This document shows, in pieces, positions 34,690-45,077 of a DNA stretch of 60,143 nt. Origin of the DNA: Palsa-739 sp035532535 (GTDB taxonomy: Bacteria; Actinomycetota; Thermoleophilia; Gaiellales; Gaiellaceae); NCBI GenBank assembly GCA_035532535.1, contig DATKQT010000014.1, positions 1 to 60,143 of the forward strand, written 5' to 3'. How positions within the stretch are numbered: the stretch's first letter is position 1; every line of letters begins with the position of its first letter. Under the pieces are notes generated by a model. The model was not told the DNA's origin. It saw only the letters and a program-made list of their open reading frames with translations, and made no database searches. The position numbers and the translations under genes were made by a program.

Positions 34690-36589
34690 TGGTCACGTCT
34701 TCGTACTCGCCTTCCTCGACGACCTCTTCGTCGGCCGAGGAAGCGCCGTTGTGCTCACTCTGGCCCGTACGGGCTTGCGCCTGCGCGGTCGCCTGCGCGT
34801 ACACCGCTTCCGCGAGCTTGTGCGAGGCCTCTTGCAGCGACTCCGCCTTCGCGCGGATGTCGGCGAGGTCGTCGCCCTCGAGCGCCTGGCGCAGCTCCAT
34901 GATCCGGCCCTCGATGGTCGAGGCCTCGGACTCTTCGAGTGAGTCGCGGTGCTCCTTCAGCGTGCGCTCCGTCTGGTAGGCGAGCGTCTCGGCCATGTTC
35001 TTCGTGTCGACGGCCTCGCGCAGCCGGTGCGCCTCGTCGGCGTGCGTCTCGGCCTCGTTGATCATCCGCTTCACCTCGTCCTCGGACAAGCCGGAGCCGC
35101 CCTGGATCTGGATCTGCTGGACGTTCCCCGTGCCGAGATCCTTCGCGGACACGTTGATGATCCCGTTCGCGTCGATGTCGAACGTGACCTCGATCTGCGG
35201 CATGCCGCGCTGCGCCGGCGGGATGCCGACGAGCTGGAACTTGCCAAGCGTCTTGTTGTACGTCGCCATCTCCGACTCGCCCTGGAGCACGTGCACCTCG
35301 ACGGACGGCTGGTTGTCCTCCGCCGTCGTGAACGTCTCCGACTTCTTCGTCGGGATGGTCGTGTTGCGCTCGATGAGCTTCGTCATCACGCCGCCCTTGG
35401 TCTCGATGCCGAGCGACAGCGGCGTCACGTCGAGGAGGAGGATGTCCTTCACCTCGCCCTTGAGCACGCCCGCCTGCAGCGCGGCGCCGACGGCGACGAC
35501 CTCGTCCGGGTTGACGCCCTTGTGCGGGTCCTTGCCGACGATCTCCTTGACCTTCGCCTGCACGGCCGGCATGCGGGTCATGCCGCCGACGAGGACGACG
35601 TGGTCGATCTTCGACGCGTCGAGGCCGGCGTCGGTGAGCGCCTGCTTCGTCGGGCCGACGGTCCGTGCCAGCAGGTCGGCGGTGATCTCCTCGAGCTTCG
35701 CACGCGTCAGCTGCAGGTCGAGATGCTTCGGCCCGTCCTGCGTCGCGGTGATGAACGGCAGGTTGATCTGCGTCGTCATCGTCGACGACAGCTCGATCTT
35801 CGCCTTCTCCGCGGCCTCGTAGAGCCGCTGCAGCGCCATGCGGTCGGCCGCGAGGTCGATGCCCTGGTCCTTCTTGAACTCGGACACCATCCAATCGACG
35901 ACCGCCTTGTCGAAGTTGTCCCCGCCGAGGTGGTTGTCACCAGCGGTCGACTTCACCTCGAAGACGCCCTCGCCGAGCTCGAGCACCGACACGTCGAACG
36001 TGCCGCCGCCGAGGTCGAAGACGAGAATCGTCTGGTCGGAGCCTTCCTTGTCGAGCCCGTATGCGAGCGCTGCCGCGGTCGGCTCGTTGATGATGCGCAG
36101 CACGTTGAGGCCGGCGATCTTGCCGGCGTCCTTCGTCGCCTCGCGCTGGGCGTTGTTGAAGTAGGCCGGGACGGTGATGACGGCCTCGTTCACCGGCTCG
36201 CCGAGGTACGCCTCGGCGTCGGCCTTCAGCTTCTGGAGGATCATCGCGCTGATCTCCGGCGGGGCGTAGTCCTTGCCCTCCGCCTGCACGCGCACGTCGC
36301 CGTTCGGGCCCTTCTCGACCTCGTACGGGACGATCTTCATCTCCTCCGAGACCTCGTCGTACTTGCGCCCCATGAAGCGCTTGATCGAGAAGATGGTGTT
36401 CGTCGGATTCGTGACCTGCTGCCGCCGCGCGGGTGCGCCGACGAGCCGGTGGCCGTCCTTCGTGAACGCGACGACGGACGGCGTGGTGCGCCCGCCCTCC
36501 GCGTTCGGGATGACCGCGGGCTCGCCGCCCTCGAGGACAGCCATGCACGAGTTGGTCGTGCCCAGGTCGATGCCAATCGTCTTTGCCAT
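34682..36589 (-). CDS. dnaK: Chaperone protein DnaK (Hsp70)
   Basis: ATP-driven folding chaperone, first gene of dnaK-grpE-dnaJ-small membrane protein-hspR-clpB. The 635 residues begin KTIGIDLGTTNSCMAV, with the phosphate loop DLGGGTFDVSVLELG, the adenosine loop VGGMTRMPAVQ and the linker region DILLLDVTPLSLGIET. The C-terminal lid ends in an acidic tail (SSADEEVVEEGEYEDVTND). AGGAGG lies 11 bases before the ATG. Upstream are an AT-rich TATAAA-containing stretch and an inverted repeat. Confidence 0.97.
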   Translation of the reverse strand: MAKTIGIDLGTTNSCMAVLEGGEPAVIPNAEGGRTTPSVVAFTKDGHRLVGAPARRQQVTNPTNTIFSIKRFMGRKYDEVSEEMKIVPYEVEKGPNGDVRVQAEGKDYAPPEISAMILQKLKADAEAYLGEPVNEAVITVPAYFNNAQREATKDAGKIAGLNVLRIINEPTAAALAYGLDKEGSDQTILVFDLGGGTFDVSVLELGEGVFEVKSTAGDNHLGGDNFDKAVVDWMVSEFKKDQGIDLAADRMALQRLYEAAEKAKIELSSTMTTQINLPFITATQDGPKHLDLQLTRAKLEEITADLLARTVGPTKQALTDAGLDASKIDHVVLVGGMTRMPAVQAKVKEIVGKDPHKGVNPDEVVAVGAALQAGVLKGEVKDILLLDVTPLSLGIETKGGVMTKLIERNTTIPTKKSETFTTAEDNQPSVEVHVLQGESEMATYNKTLGKFQLVGIPPAQRGMPQIEVTFDIDANGIINVSAKDLGTGNVQQIQIQGGSGLSEDEVKRMINEAETHADEAHRLREAVDTKNMAETLAYQTERTLKEHRDSLEESEASTIEGRIMELRQALEGDDLADIRAKAESLQEASHKLAEAVYAQATAQAQARTGQSEHNGASSADEEVVEEGEYEDVTND

Positions 36590-36628
36590 GCTGGTTTCAG
36601 CCTCCTATGAGAAAATCTAAGCCTCTTT

Positions 36629-36634
36629 ATATCA
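36629..36634 (-). promoter_or_regulatory. Possible -10 element of the dnaK operon
   Basis: On the minus strand TATAAA stands out in an otherwise GC-rich stretch about 40 bases before the dnaK ATG. No good -35 hexamer lies at 16-18 bases, and no HAIR or CIRCE inverted repeat could be seen, so regulation of this operon is not explained by the visible sequence. Confidence 0.35.
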
Positions 36635-36675
36635 GATCTGGGGCCGCCTCTGCCGGTGTCGAAACCGTGACACTT

Positions 36676-36763
36676 CCACGCGGGTACTTAGTACCGGCCT
36701 TCGGTCCCTGAGCAGGGATTTTCCGCCCACGACCACAGGCCGGTACTAGGTACCTCTACGTGG
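36676..36763. repeat. Imperfect inverted-repeat element upstream of dnaK
   Basis: Arms at 36682-36700 (GGGTACTTAGTACCGGCCT) and 36737-36755 are complementary at 17 of 19 positions, and CCACG/CGTGG extend the outer ends. The roughly 36-base loop contains a perfect inner hairpin CCCTG-AG-CAGGG. It separates the EamA gene end from the dnaK promoter region, and could terminate the former. The arm core RGTACCGGYCT recurs in the element at 46521-46586. Confidence 0.6.
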
Positions 36764-36766
36764 TTG

Positions 36767-37612
36767 TCACCGGAATGCGCCGATGAGGGCGCCGCCGGCG
36801 ACGATCAGCACCGTGCCGAGGGCCAACCGGCGCCCCACGAGCTCCGTCTGCCGGAGGAGGAGGGCCGAGAGCCCCACGGCGACGAGCGACTCCGTGGCCA
36901 CGAGCGGCGACACGATCGTGACGCGGCCGCGGTAGAACGCCTCGAAGAGCGCGACGTACGAGAGGCCGAAGAAGATCCCCGCCGGAACGAACGGCAGCGC
37001 CTGCCGGGAAAGGCGCGGACGCGCGACGGCCGTGATGAACACGAGGCCGCCCAGGAGCGCCGCGCTCGCGCTCACGGCAGGGGGCGCGCTCGTGCTCTTC
37101 GCGAGCCAGCGCACGAGGTTGTCCCGAGACGCGAAGAGGACGACCGTGACGAATGCGTACGCGAGCCCGATCCGGCGGAAGTGCGCCGGGCGCCCCCGCT
37201 CGCGGGCGAGCTCGACGCTGCCGCCGACGATCAGCAGGGCGCCGACGATCAGCGGCACGCTCGCCGGCTCGCCGAGGAAGACGAGCGCGATCGCGACCGC
37301 GACGAGCGGCGCCGTTCCGAACACCATCGACGCACGCGACGACCCGGTCTCGCGGATCGCAAGCGTCCCGAACAGCTGCCCCACTCCGGGCTGGAGCAGC
37401 CCGGCAAGCGCGAACGGCCACGCCGCCGTGACGTGCACGCCGCGCGACGGCGCCTCGGCCACCGCCCACGCGAGCGCGACGACGAGCGCGATCGCGACGG
37501 TGACGAACGTGCCGAGCATGACGTCGCGCTCCCGGTCGAGCGCGAGGCGGAGCGCGACGCTCATCCCGCCGAACAGCACGGCGGAGAGCAGCGAGAGGCC
37601 GACGGCGATCAA
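36767..37612 (-). CDS. EamA-family (DMT superfamily) transporter
   Basis: A 281-residue integral membrane protein with about ten hydrophobic helices in two homologous EamA halves (AVGLSLLSAVLFGGMSVALRLAL... and IGLAYAFVTVVLFASRDNLVRWL...). Conserved small-residue helix ends such as VFGTAPLVAVAIALVFLGEP and SPLVATESLVAVGLSALLL are typical of drug/metabolite exporters. The start is a TTG (37612) overlapping the upstream stop as TTGA. The substrate is unknown. Confidence 0.88.
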   Translation of the reverse strand: MIAVGLSLLSAVLFGGMSVALRLALDRERDVMLGTFVTVAIALVVALAWAVAEAPSRGVHVTAAWPFALAGLLQPGVGQLFGTLAIRETGSSRASMVFGTAPLVAVAIALVFLGEPASVPLIVGALLIVGGSVELARERGRPAHFRRIGLAYAFVTVVLFASRDNLVRWLAKSTSAPPAVSASAALLGGLVFITAVARPRLSRQALPFVPAGIFFGLSYVALFEAFYRGRVTIVSPLVATESLVAVGLSALLLRQTELVGRRLALGTVLIVAGGALIGAFR

Positions 37613-38208
37613 TTGCCTTCGAGCACCGGCGCCGGAGCGCGACCGCGCGAAAAGAACGGGACAAACACGTGCGCGAGCGGGCCGATCGACAGCGCGTACA
37701 GCACCGTTCCGACGCCGACCGTCCCGCCGAGCAGCCAGCCGATCACGACCACGCTCACCTCGAGCGACGTCCGTACGACCCGAATCGAGTGCCCGCGCCT
37801 GGCGAGCCCGGTCATCAGACCGTCGCGCGGCCCAGGCCCGAGGCCGGCGCCGATGTACGCCCCCGTCGCGACGCCGTTCAGGAAGACCCCGACGACGAGG
37901 CACACGATCCGCAACGCCAACTCGTGCGGCGGCGACAGGTGCGCGAGGACGATGTCCATCGTCCCACCGATGAAGACGACGTTGCTGACCGTTCCGATTC
38001 CCGGCCGCTCTCGCAGCGGAATCCATAGCAGCAGTACGAACAGCCCGACGATGATGCTCCATGTGCCGATTGCGAGGTTCGAGTGTTTCGCGAGGCCCTG
38101 GTGGAAGACGTCCCACGGCGCGAGCCCGAGACCCGAGAGCACGAGCAGTGACGTACTGAACCCGTACAGGACGAGCCCGAGGTAGAGCTGTACGAGTCGC
38201 CTGCGCAT
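37609..38208 (-). CDS. YczE/YitT-like membrane protein
   Basis: A 199-residue protein with five hydrophobic segments. RLVQLYLGLVLYGFSTSLLVLSGLGLAPWDVFHQGLA and the later AYIGAGLGPGPRDGLMTGLARR are the two related GLGxxPxD motifs typical of the YczE family. ATG 38208 is preferred to an ATG at 38235 that would overlap pepT; TACGGT lies 8 bases before it. It is translationally coupled to the EamA gene, suggesting a shared transport role. Function unproven. Confidence 0.85.
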   Translation of the reverse strand: MRRRLVQLYLGLVLYGFSTSLLVLSGLGLAPWDVFHQGLAKHSNLAIGTWSIIVGLFVLLLWIPLRERPGIGTVSNVVFIGGTMDIVLAHLSPPHELALRIVCLVVGVFLNGVATGAYIGAGLGPGPRDGLMTGLARRGHSIRVVRTSLEVSVVVIGWLLGGTVGVGTVLYALSIGPLAHVFVPFFSRGRAPAPVLEGN

Positions 38209-38220
38209 CAACTGCAACCG

Positions 38221-38226
38221 TAGACT
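38221..38226 (+). promoter_or_regulatory. -10-like hexamer of pepT
   Basis: TAGACT ends 7 bases before the ATG at 38234, predicting a leaderless transcript. The complementary strand has TACGGT (38222-38217) serving the divergent membrane-protein gene, so the two promoters overlap. Confidence 0.45.
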
Positions 38227-38233
38227 CGAACCC

Positions 38234-39487
<1,254 letters not shown>

Positions 39488-39490
39488 AGC

Positions 39491-41419
39491 GTGAGCACCG
39501 ACCCGGCCCGGGCGCCAGCCCCACCGAAGCCGCAACGCCCGCGTATCCGCGTCGGCTGGTGGATCGGGTGGGTCGTCGTCCTGCTCGTCATCAACTTCTG
39601 GGCCGCGTCGCGCGCGACGAAGGGCGCGCCGCGCGTGCGCGTGCCGTACAGCCCGTACTTCCTGCGGCAGGTGGAGGACGGCCACGTCGCGGCGATCACC
39701 TCGAAGGGAACGGCGGTGCAGGGGACGTTCACCGTTGCGGAGAGCTATGGCGGCGCCAAGGCGACGAAGCAATTCCAGACGGAGATCCCAGCCTTCGCGA
39801 ACGCGAACGCACTCTCGTCGCTGCTCCAGAAGAAGAAGGTGGTCGTCAACGCACAGCCGCTCGACACCGGTTCGCCGTGGTGGGAGAGCCTGCTCGTCGG
39901 CTTCGGGCCAACCCTCCTCTTCATCGGCCTCATCTACTACGCGATGCGGCGCGCGGGAAGCATGCAGAGCGCGCTCGGCGCGTTCGGCCGCTCGCGCGCC
40001 CGCAAGTACGAGCCGGGCGGCGACAAGGTCACGTTCAAGGACGTCGCCGGCATCGAGGAGGCGAAGCAGGAGCTTCTGGAGGTGGTCGACTTCCTGCGCG
40101 ACCCGGAGAAGTACCGCAAGCTCGGCGCGCGCATCCCGCACGGCGTCCTGCTCAGTGGGCCGCCCGGGACCGGCAAGACGCTGCTTGCGCGCGCGGTCGC
40201 CGGCGAGGCGAACGTGCCGTTCTTCTCCATGGCCGCCTCGGAGTTCGTCGAGGCGATCGTCGGCATCGGTGCGTCGCGCGTGCGCGACCTCTTCACGAAG
40301 GCGAAGGAAGCGGCACCGTCGATCATCTTCATCGACGAGCTCGACGCCATCGGCCGGTCGCGAACGTCGGGCGTCGCCGGCTTCAGCGGCGGCAACGACG
40401 AGCGTGAGCAGACGCTCAACCAGATCCTCACCGAGATGGACGGCTTCGACTCGTCCACCGGCGTGATCGTCATCGCCGCGACGAACCGGCCCGATGTGCT
40501 CGACCAGGCGCTCCTGCGACCGGGGCGGTTCGACCGCCGCGTCGCCGTGCAGCCGCCGGACCGCAACGGCCGCGAGGCGATCTTGCGCGTGCACACGCGC
40601 AGCGTCCCGCTCGCGCCCGACGTCGACCTCGGCGGCATCGCGTCGACGACGCCGGGCATGGTCGGCGCCGACCTCGCCAACCTCGTGAACGAGGCGGCGC
40701 TGCTCGCCGCGCGGCGGGGTCACGACCAGGTCGAGGAGGCGGACTTCACCGACGCGCTCGAGAAGATCGTGCTCGGCGCCGAGCGCAAGGTGCTGATGAG
40801 CAAAGAGGACAAGCGCCGCACCGCATACCACGAAGGCGGGCACGCGGTCGTCGGCATGCTCACCCCCGGCGCCGATCCGGTGCGCAAGATCTCGATCATC
40901 CCGCGCGGGCTCGCGCTCGGTGTGACGTTCTCCGCGCCCGACGCCGACCGCTACAACTACTCGAAGGACGAGCTGATGGCGAAGATCAAGGTCGCGCTCG
41001 GCGGCCGCTCCGCCGAGGAGGTCGTGTTCGGCGACCTGACCACCGGCGCGGAGTCGGACTTCCAGCAGTTGACGCAGATCGCCCGGCACATGGTGGGCCG
41101 CTGGGGCATGAGCGACATCATCGGGACGATCACAGTCATCCCGCAGGATGGTCAAGGCCCGTTCCTTCCCGGCGCGGCCGGCGTCTCGGAGGAGACGGTG
41201 CGGATGATCGACGACGAAGTGCGGAAGCTCGTTGCGGAGGCGCGCGAGGAAGTGCTCACGCTGCTGCACGACAACCGCGACAAGCTCGACTCGCTCGCCA
41301 AGGCGCTGCTCGAGCACGAGACGCTCGACCAGCCCGACGCATACGCGGCGGCGGGCATCGACGTGCCGGCCTCGGTGGTCGAAGGGCCGCTGGCGGCCGC
41401 CGCCAGCGTCGCGACGTAA
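39491..41419 (+). CDS. ftsH: ATP-dependent zinc metalloprotease FtsH
   Basis: Membrane AAA protease for quality control. The 642 residues have two N-terminal membrane helices (about 22-39 and 135-152) flanking a small extracytoplasmic domain. The AAA module contains GPPGTGKT (near 223), FIDELDAIG and the second region of homology ATNRPDVLDQALLRPGRFDR. The protease domain has the zinc site HEGGH (near 447) and DLTTGAESDFQQLTQIAR. HEGGH in place of HEAGH keeps both histidines and the Glu. GTG start, probably co-transcribed with pepT. Confidence 0.95.
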   Translation: MSTDPARAPAPPKPQRPRIRVGWWIGWVVVLLVINFWAASRATKGAPRVRVPYSPYFLRQVEDGHVAAITSKGTAVQGTFTVAESYGGAKATKQFQTEIPAFANANALSSLLQKKKVVVNAQPLDTGSPWWESLLVGFGPTLLFIGLIYYAMRRAGSMQSALGAFGRSRARKYEPGGDKVTFKDVAGIEEAKQELLEVVDFLRDPEKYRKLGARIPHGVLLSGPPGTGKTLLARAVAGEANVPFFSMAASEFVEAIVGIGASRVRDLFTKAKEAAPSIIFIDELDAIGRSRTSGVAGFSGGNDEREQTLNQILTEMDGFDSSTGVIVIAATNRPDVLDQALLRPGRFDRRVAVQPPDRNGREAILRVHTRSVPLAPDVDLGGIASTTPGMVGADLANLVNEAALLAARRGHDQVEEADFTDALEKIVLGAERKVLMSKEDKRRTAYHEGGHAVVGMLTPGADPVRKISIIPRGLALGVTFSAPDADRYNYSKDELMAKIKVALGGRSAEEVVFGDLTTGAESDFQQLTQIARHMVGRWGMSDIIGTITVIPQDGQGPFLPGAAGVSEETVRMIDDEVRKLVAEAREEVLTLLHDNRDKLDSLAKALLEHETLDQPDAYAAAGIDVPASVVEGPLAAAASVAT

Positions 41420-41422
41420 CCT
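41417..41422 (+). promoter_or_regulatory. -10-like hexamer of moaA
   Basis: TAACCT, which includes the TAA stop of ftsH, ends 7 bases before the moaA ATG at 41430. This is consistent with a leaderless moaA message in addition to read-through from ftsH. Confidence 0.4.
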
Positions 41423-41429
41423 GTTTCGC

Positions 41430-42431
41430 ATGGAACCGCTGCTGGACACGCTCGGACGGCCGCTCGAGACGTTGCGTGTCTCGATCACCGACCGCTGCAA
41501 TTTCCGGTGCGTCTACTGCATGCCGAAGGAGGTCTTCGGGCGCGACTATGCGTTCCTCGACCGGCGCGAGCTGCTGAGCTTCGAGGAGATCACCCGTGTC
41601 GTCGGCGTGTTCGCGGCACTCGGCGTGCGCACCGTGCGGCTGACCGGCGGCGAGCCGCTCGTCCGTCGCGACGTCGAGCGGCTCGTCGGGCAGCTTGCGA
41701 CGATCCCCGATCTCGAGCTCGCGCTGACGACGAACGGCGTGCTCCTGCCGCAGAAGGCGCACGCGCTCGCCGACGCCGGGCTGAGCCGCGTGACCGTCAG
41801 CCTCGACTCCGTCGACGACGCCCAGTTCCGCGCGCTCAACGACGTCGACTTTCCCGTCGACCGCGTGCTCGAGGGCATCGACGCCGCTGCCGCGGCCGGG
41901 CTCCCGGTGAAGGTCAATGCCGTGATCAAGCGCGGCGTCAACGACGACGGCATCGTCGCCCTCGCCGAGCGCTTCCGCGGCACCGGTCACGTGCTGCGCT
42001 TCATCGAGTACATGGACGTCGGCCACACGAACGGCTGGCGCCTCGACGACGTCGTGCCGGCAGAGGAGATCGTCCGCCGCATCGGCGCCGCGTGGCCGCT
42101 CGAGCCCGTCGCAGCCGGCCCCGACTCGACCTCGAGCCGCTGGCGCTACCAGGACGGCGCCGGCGAGATCGGCGTCATCGCATCCGTGACCCAGCCGTTC
42201 TGCGGCGGCTGCTCGCGCGCCCGGCTCTCAGCCGAGGGCAGCCTCTACACCTGCCTCTTCGCGGTGCGCGGCCACGACCTGCGCGCAGCGCTCCGCGCCG
42301 GCGCGACCGACGAGGAGCTGGCCGAGACCCTGCGCGGCATATGGACACGCCGCACCGACCGCTATTCGGAGCTCCGCACGGCCGAGACGGCGTCGCTGCC
42401 GAAGGTCGAGATGTCTTACATCGGCGGCTAG
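41430..42431 (+). CDS. moaA: GTP 3',8-cyclase MoaA
   Basis: Radical-SAM enzyme for the first step of molybdenum cofactor synthesis. The 333 residues show the N-terminal cluster CNFRCVYCMP, LTGGEPLVRRDVERL (SAM site), the C-terminal cluster region VTQPFCGGCSRARLSAEGSLYTC, and the essential terminal Gly-Gly (SYIGG). No other moa or moe gene is nearby. ATG 10 bases behind ftsH. Confidence 0.96.
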   Translation: MEPLLDTLGRPLETLRVSITDRCNFRCVYCMPKEVFGRDYAFLDRRELLSFEEITRVVGVFAALGVRTVRLTGGEPLVRRDVERLVGQLATIPDLELALTTNGVLLPQKAHALADAGLSRVTVSLDSVDDAQFRALNDVDFPVDRVLEGIDAAAAAGLPVKVNAVIKRGVNDDGIVALAERFRGTGHVLRFIEYMDVGHTNGWRLDDVVPAEEIVRRIGAAWPLEPVAAGPDSTSSRWRYQDGAGEIGVIASVTQPFCGGCSRARLSAEGSLYTCLFAVRGHDLRAALRAGATDEELAETLRGIWTRRTDRYSELRTAETASLPKVEMSYIGG

Positions 42432-42435
42432 TCCG

Positions 42436-42456
42436 GCGTAGGCTCTGCCTCTACGC
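42436..42456 (+). terminator. Hairpin between moaA and the amino-acid ABC operon
   Basis: GCGTAG and CTACGC pair around a 9-base loop (with an inner GGC/GCC pairing possible), 5 bases after the moaA stop. No T-run follows. It may terminate moaA or protect its 3' end before the importer operon. Confidence 0.35.
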
Positions 42457-42482
42457 AGGCCGAAACAGTCGAAAGGAAGCGC

Positions 42483-43340
42483 ATGAGAGGGAAGAGCATC
42501 GCCACCGGGGTTCTTGCCCTGGTGGTTCTCGCGGTCGTCGCAGCGCCGGCGTCCGCGGCGAAGAACCCGAAGATCGCTGCTGAAGTACCGAAGGCGATCG
42601 CGGCCAAGGGCACGCTCATCGTCGCGTCCGACGCGACGTATGCACCGATGGAGTTCGTCGCCACGAACGGCAAGACGGTGGTCGGCGTGGACGCCGACCT
42701 CGCCAAAGCGATCGGCAACGTCCTCGGGCTCACGTTCAAGATGAAGAACGCGACCTTCGACGGGATCATCCCGGGTCTCCAGGCGGGCAAGTACGACATC
42801 GGCATGTCGTCGTTCACCGATACGAAGGCACGCCAGAAGGTGGTCGACTTCGTCACCTACTTCTCGGCGGGGACGTCGTTCTACACGAAGGCATCAGGCG
42901 GGACGAGCGTCAAGGGCCTCGCATCGCTGTGCGGGCTCACCGTCTCCGTCGAGAACGGCACGACCGAGCAGTCGGACGCGACGGCGCAGAGCGCGAAGTG
43001 CAAGAAGGCCGGCAAGGCAGCGGTGAAGGTCTCGGCCTTCCCCGACCAGAACGCCGCCAACCTCGCGATCACGAGCGGCAAGGCGCAGATCGGCATGGCC
43101 GACTCGCCCGTCGCCGCGTACATCGTCAAGCAGTCGCACGGGCAGTTCAAGCTGACCGGCACCTCGTACGGCACTGCGCCGTACGGCATCGCGCTGCCGA
43201 AGGGGAACGGCATGACGAAGCCGGTCCTCGACGCGGTCAAGCTCCTGATCACGAACGGCACGTACAAGTCGATCCTGGCCAAGTGGGGCCTCCAGGGCGG
43301 CGCCATCTCGAACCCGAAGATCAACGGCGCCACCAGCTGA
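42483..43340 (+). CDS. Polar amino-acid ABC transporter, substrate-binding protein
   Basis: Extracytoplasmic family-3 solute-binding protein, 285 residues. Signal peptide about 1-25 (VLALVVLAVVAAPASAA) without a lipobox Cys. The binding fold includes LIVASDATYAPMEFVATNGKTVVGVDADLAKAIG, FDGIIPGLQAGKYDIGMSSFTDT and VDFVTYFSAGTSFY. Two cysteines in the second lobe (LCGLT and AKCKK) probably form the usual disulfide. Strong SD AAAGGAAG 3 bases before ATG 42483. First gene of a three-gene importer. Confidence 0.93.
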   Translation: MRGKSIATGVLALVVLAVVAAPASAAKNPKIAAEVPKAIAAKGTLIVASDATYAPMEFVATNGKTVVGVDADLAKAIGNVLGLTFKMKNATFDGIIPGLQAGKYDIGMSSFTDTKARQKVVDFVTYFSAGTSFYTKASGGTSVKGLASLCGLTVSVENGTTEQSDATAQSAKCKKAGKAAVKVSAFPDQNAANLAITSGKAQIGMADSPVAAYIVKQSHGQFKLTGTSYGTAPYGIALPKGNGMTKPVLDAVKLLITNGTYKSILAKWGLQGGAISNPKINGATS

Positions 43341-43341
43341 C

Positions 43342-44268
43342 GTGACGTCGGGCGGGGCCGCTTCGGCGGTCCCGCCCGACCAGATTCGCGCGATCCCCGT
43401 CCGGCACACCGGCCGTTGGGTCGCGGGTGTCGTCATCGCGTTCCTCGCGTACGCCGTCGTCGTGTCGATGGCGACGAACAAGCGGTTCCACTGGTCGGTC
43501 GTCGGCCACTACTTCGGCTCGAGCCCGATCCTGCACGGACTCGTCCTGACGCTCGAGCTGACCGCGACGTCGATGGCGATCGGCATCACGCTCGGCATCG
43601 TCCTCGCGGTCATGCGCCTGTCGCCGAACCCGCTCGTCTCCGGTGCGAGCTGGATGTACATCTGGTTCTTTCGCGGTACGCCGGTGCTCGTCCAGATCTT
43701 CTTCTGGAACTTCATCGGCGCGCTGTACCCGCGCTTCGCGATCGGGATACCGCTCGGCCACCAGTTCACGCACGTCGACATTGCGTCGCACATCACGCCG
43801 TTCATCGCCGGCATGCTCGCGCTCGGGCTGAACGAGGGCGCGTACATGGCGGAGATCGTCCGGGCCGGGATCATCTCGGTCGACGAGGGCCAGACGGAGG
43901 CCGCCCACGCGCTCGGCATGACGCGCCTCCTCACCATGCGCCGCATCGTCCTCCCGCAGGCGATGCGCGTCATCATCCCGCCGACCGGGAACGAAACGAT
44001 CTCGATGCTGAAGACGACGTCGCTCGTCAGCGCGATCGCGGTGACGGAGCTGCTCTACTCGGCGCAGATCATCTACGCGCGAACGTATTACGTCATCCAG
44101 CTCCTCATCGTCGCGAGCATCTGGTACCTGATCATCACGACGATCCTCTCGTTCGGGCAGTACCACGTCGAGCGCCACTACGGGCGCGGCGTCTCGCGCA
44201 ACGAGTCCGGCGGCGCACTTCTCGGGTGGTGGAGCAACGTCACCGACGTCCCCTTCTTCCGCCGGTGA
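43342..44268 (+). CDS. Polar amino-acid ABC transporter, permease
   Basis: A 308-residue HisM/GlnP-type permease with an N-terminal extension. Membrane helices include VAGVVIAFLAYAVVVSMA and LTLELTATSMAIGITLGIVLAVM. The conserved EAA loop is EGQTEAAHALGMTRLLTMRRIVLPQAMRVIIPP, and the segment SWMYIWFFRGTPVLVQIFFW is diagnostic of amino-acid permeases. GTG one base after the binding-protein stop, so the genes are coupled. Confidence 0.94.
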   Translation: MTSGGAASAVPPDQIRAIPVRHTGRWVAGVVIAFLAYAVVVSMATNKRFHWSVVGHYFGSSPILHGLVLTLELTATSMAIGITLGIVLAVMRLSPNPLVSGASWMYIWFFRGTPVLVQIFFWNFIGALYPRFAIGIPLGHQFTHVDIASHITPFIAGMLALGLNEGAYMAEIVRAGIISVDEGQTEAAHALGMTRLLTMRRIVLPQAMRVIIPPTGNETISMLKTTSLVSAIAVTELLYSAQIIYARTYYVIQLLIVASIWYLIITTILSFGQYHVERHYGRGVSRNESGGALLGWWSNVTDVPFFRR

Positions 44269-44273
44269 CCGCC

Positions 44274-45026
<753 letters not shown>

Positions 45027-45037
45027 ATGCTAGGAAA

Positions 45038-45060
45038 CCTGTGGCTTAAAGAGCCACGGG
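45038..45060 (+). terminator. Stem-loop after the amino-acid importer operon
   Basis: CCTGTGGCT and AGCCACGGG form a 9-bp stem (one G-T pair) around TAAAG, starting 12 bases after the ATPase stop. There is no T-run, but the position and symmetry support a terminator or 3' stabiliser. Confidence 0.5.
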
Positions 45061-45065
45061 CCGTC

Positions 45066-45071
45066 TAGACT
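45066..45071 (+). promoter_or_regulatory. -10-like hexamer of the PAP2 gene
   Basis: TAGACT ends 6 bases before GTG 45078. The same hexamer and similar spacing occur before pepT and the rhomboid gene, pointing to a shared leaderless promoter pattern. Confidence 0.45.
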
Positions 45072-45077
45072 CCCTCC

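Noticed and set aside
34949..36610. 553-codon plus-strand frame opposite dnaK
   Set aside because: Antisense shadow of DnaK; an old source of spurious annotations.
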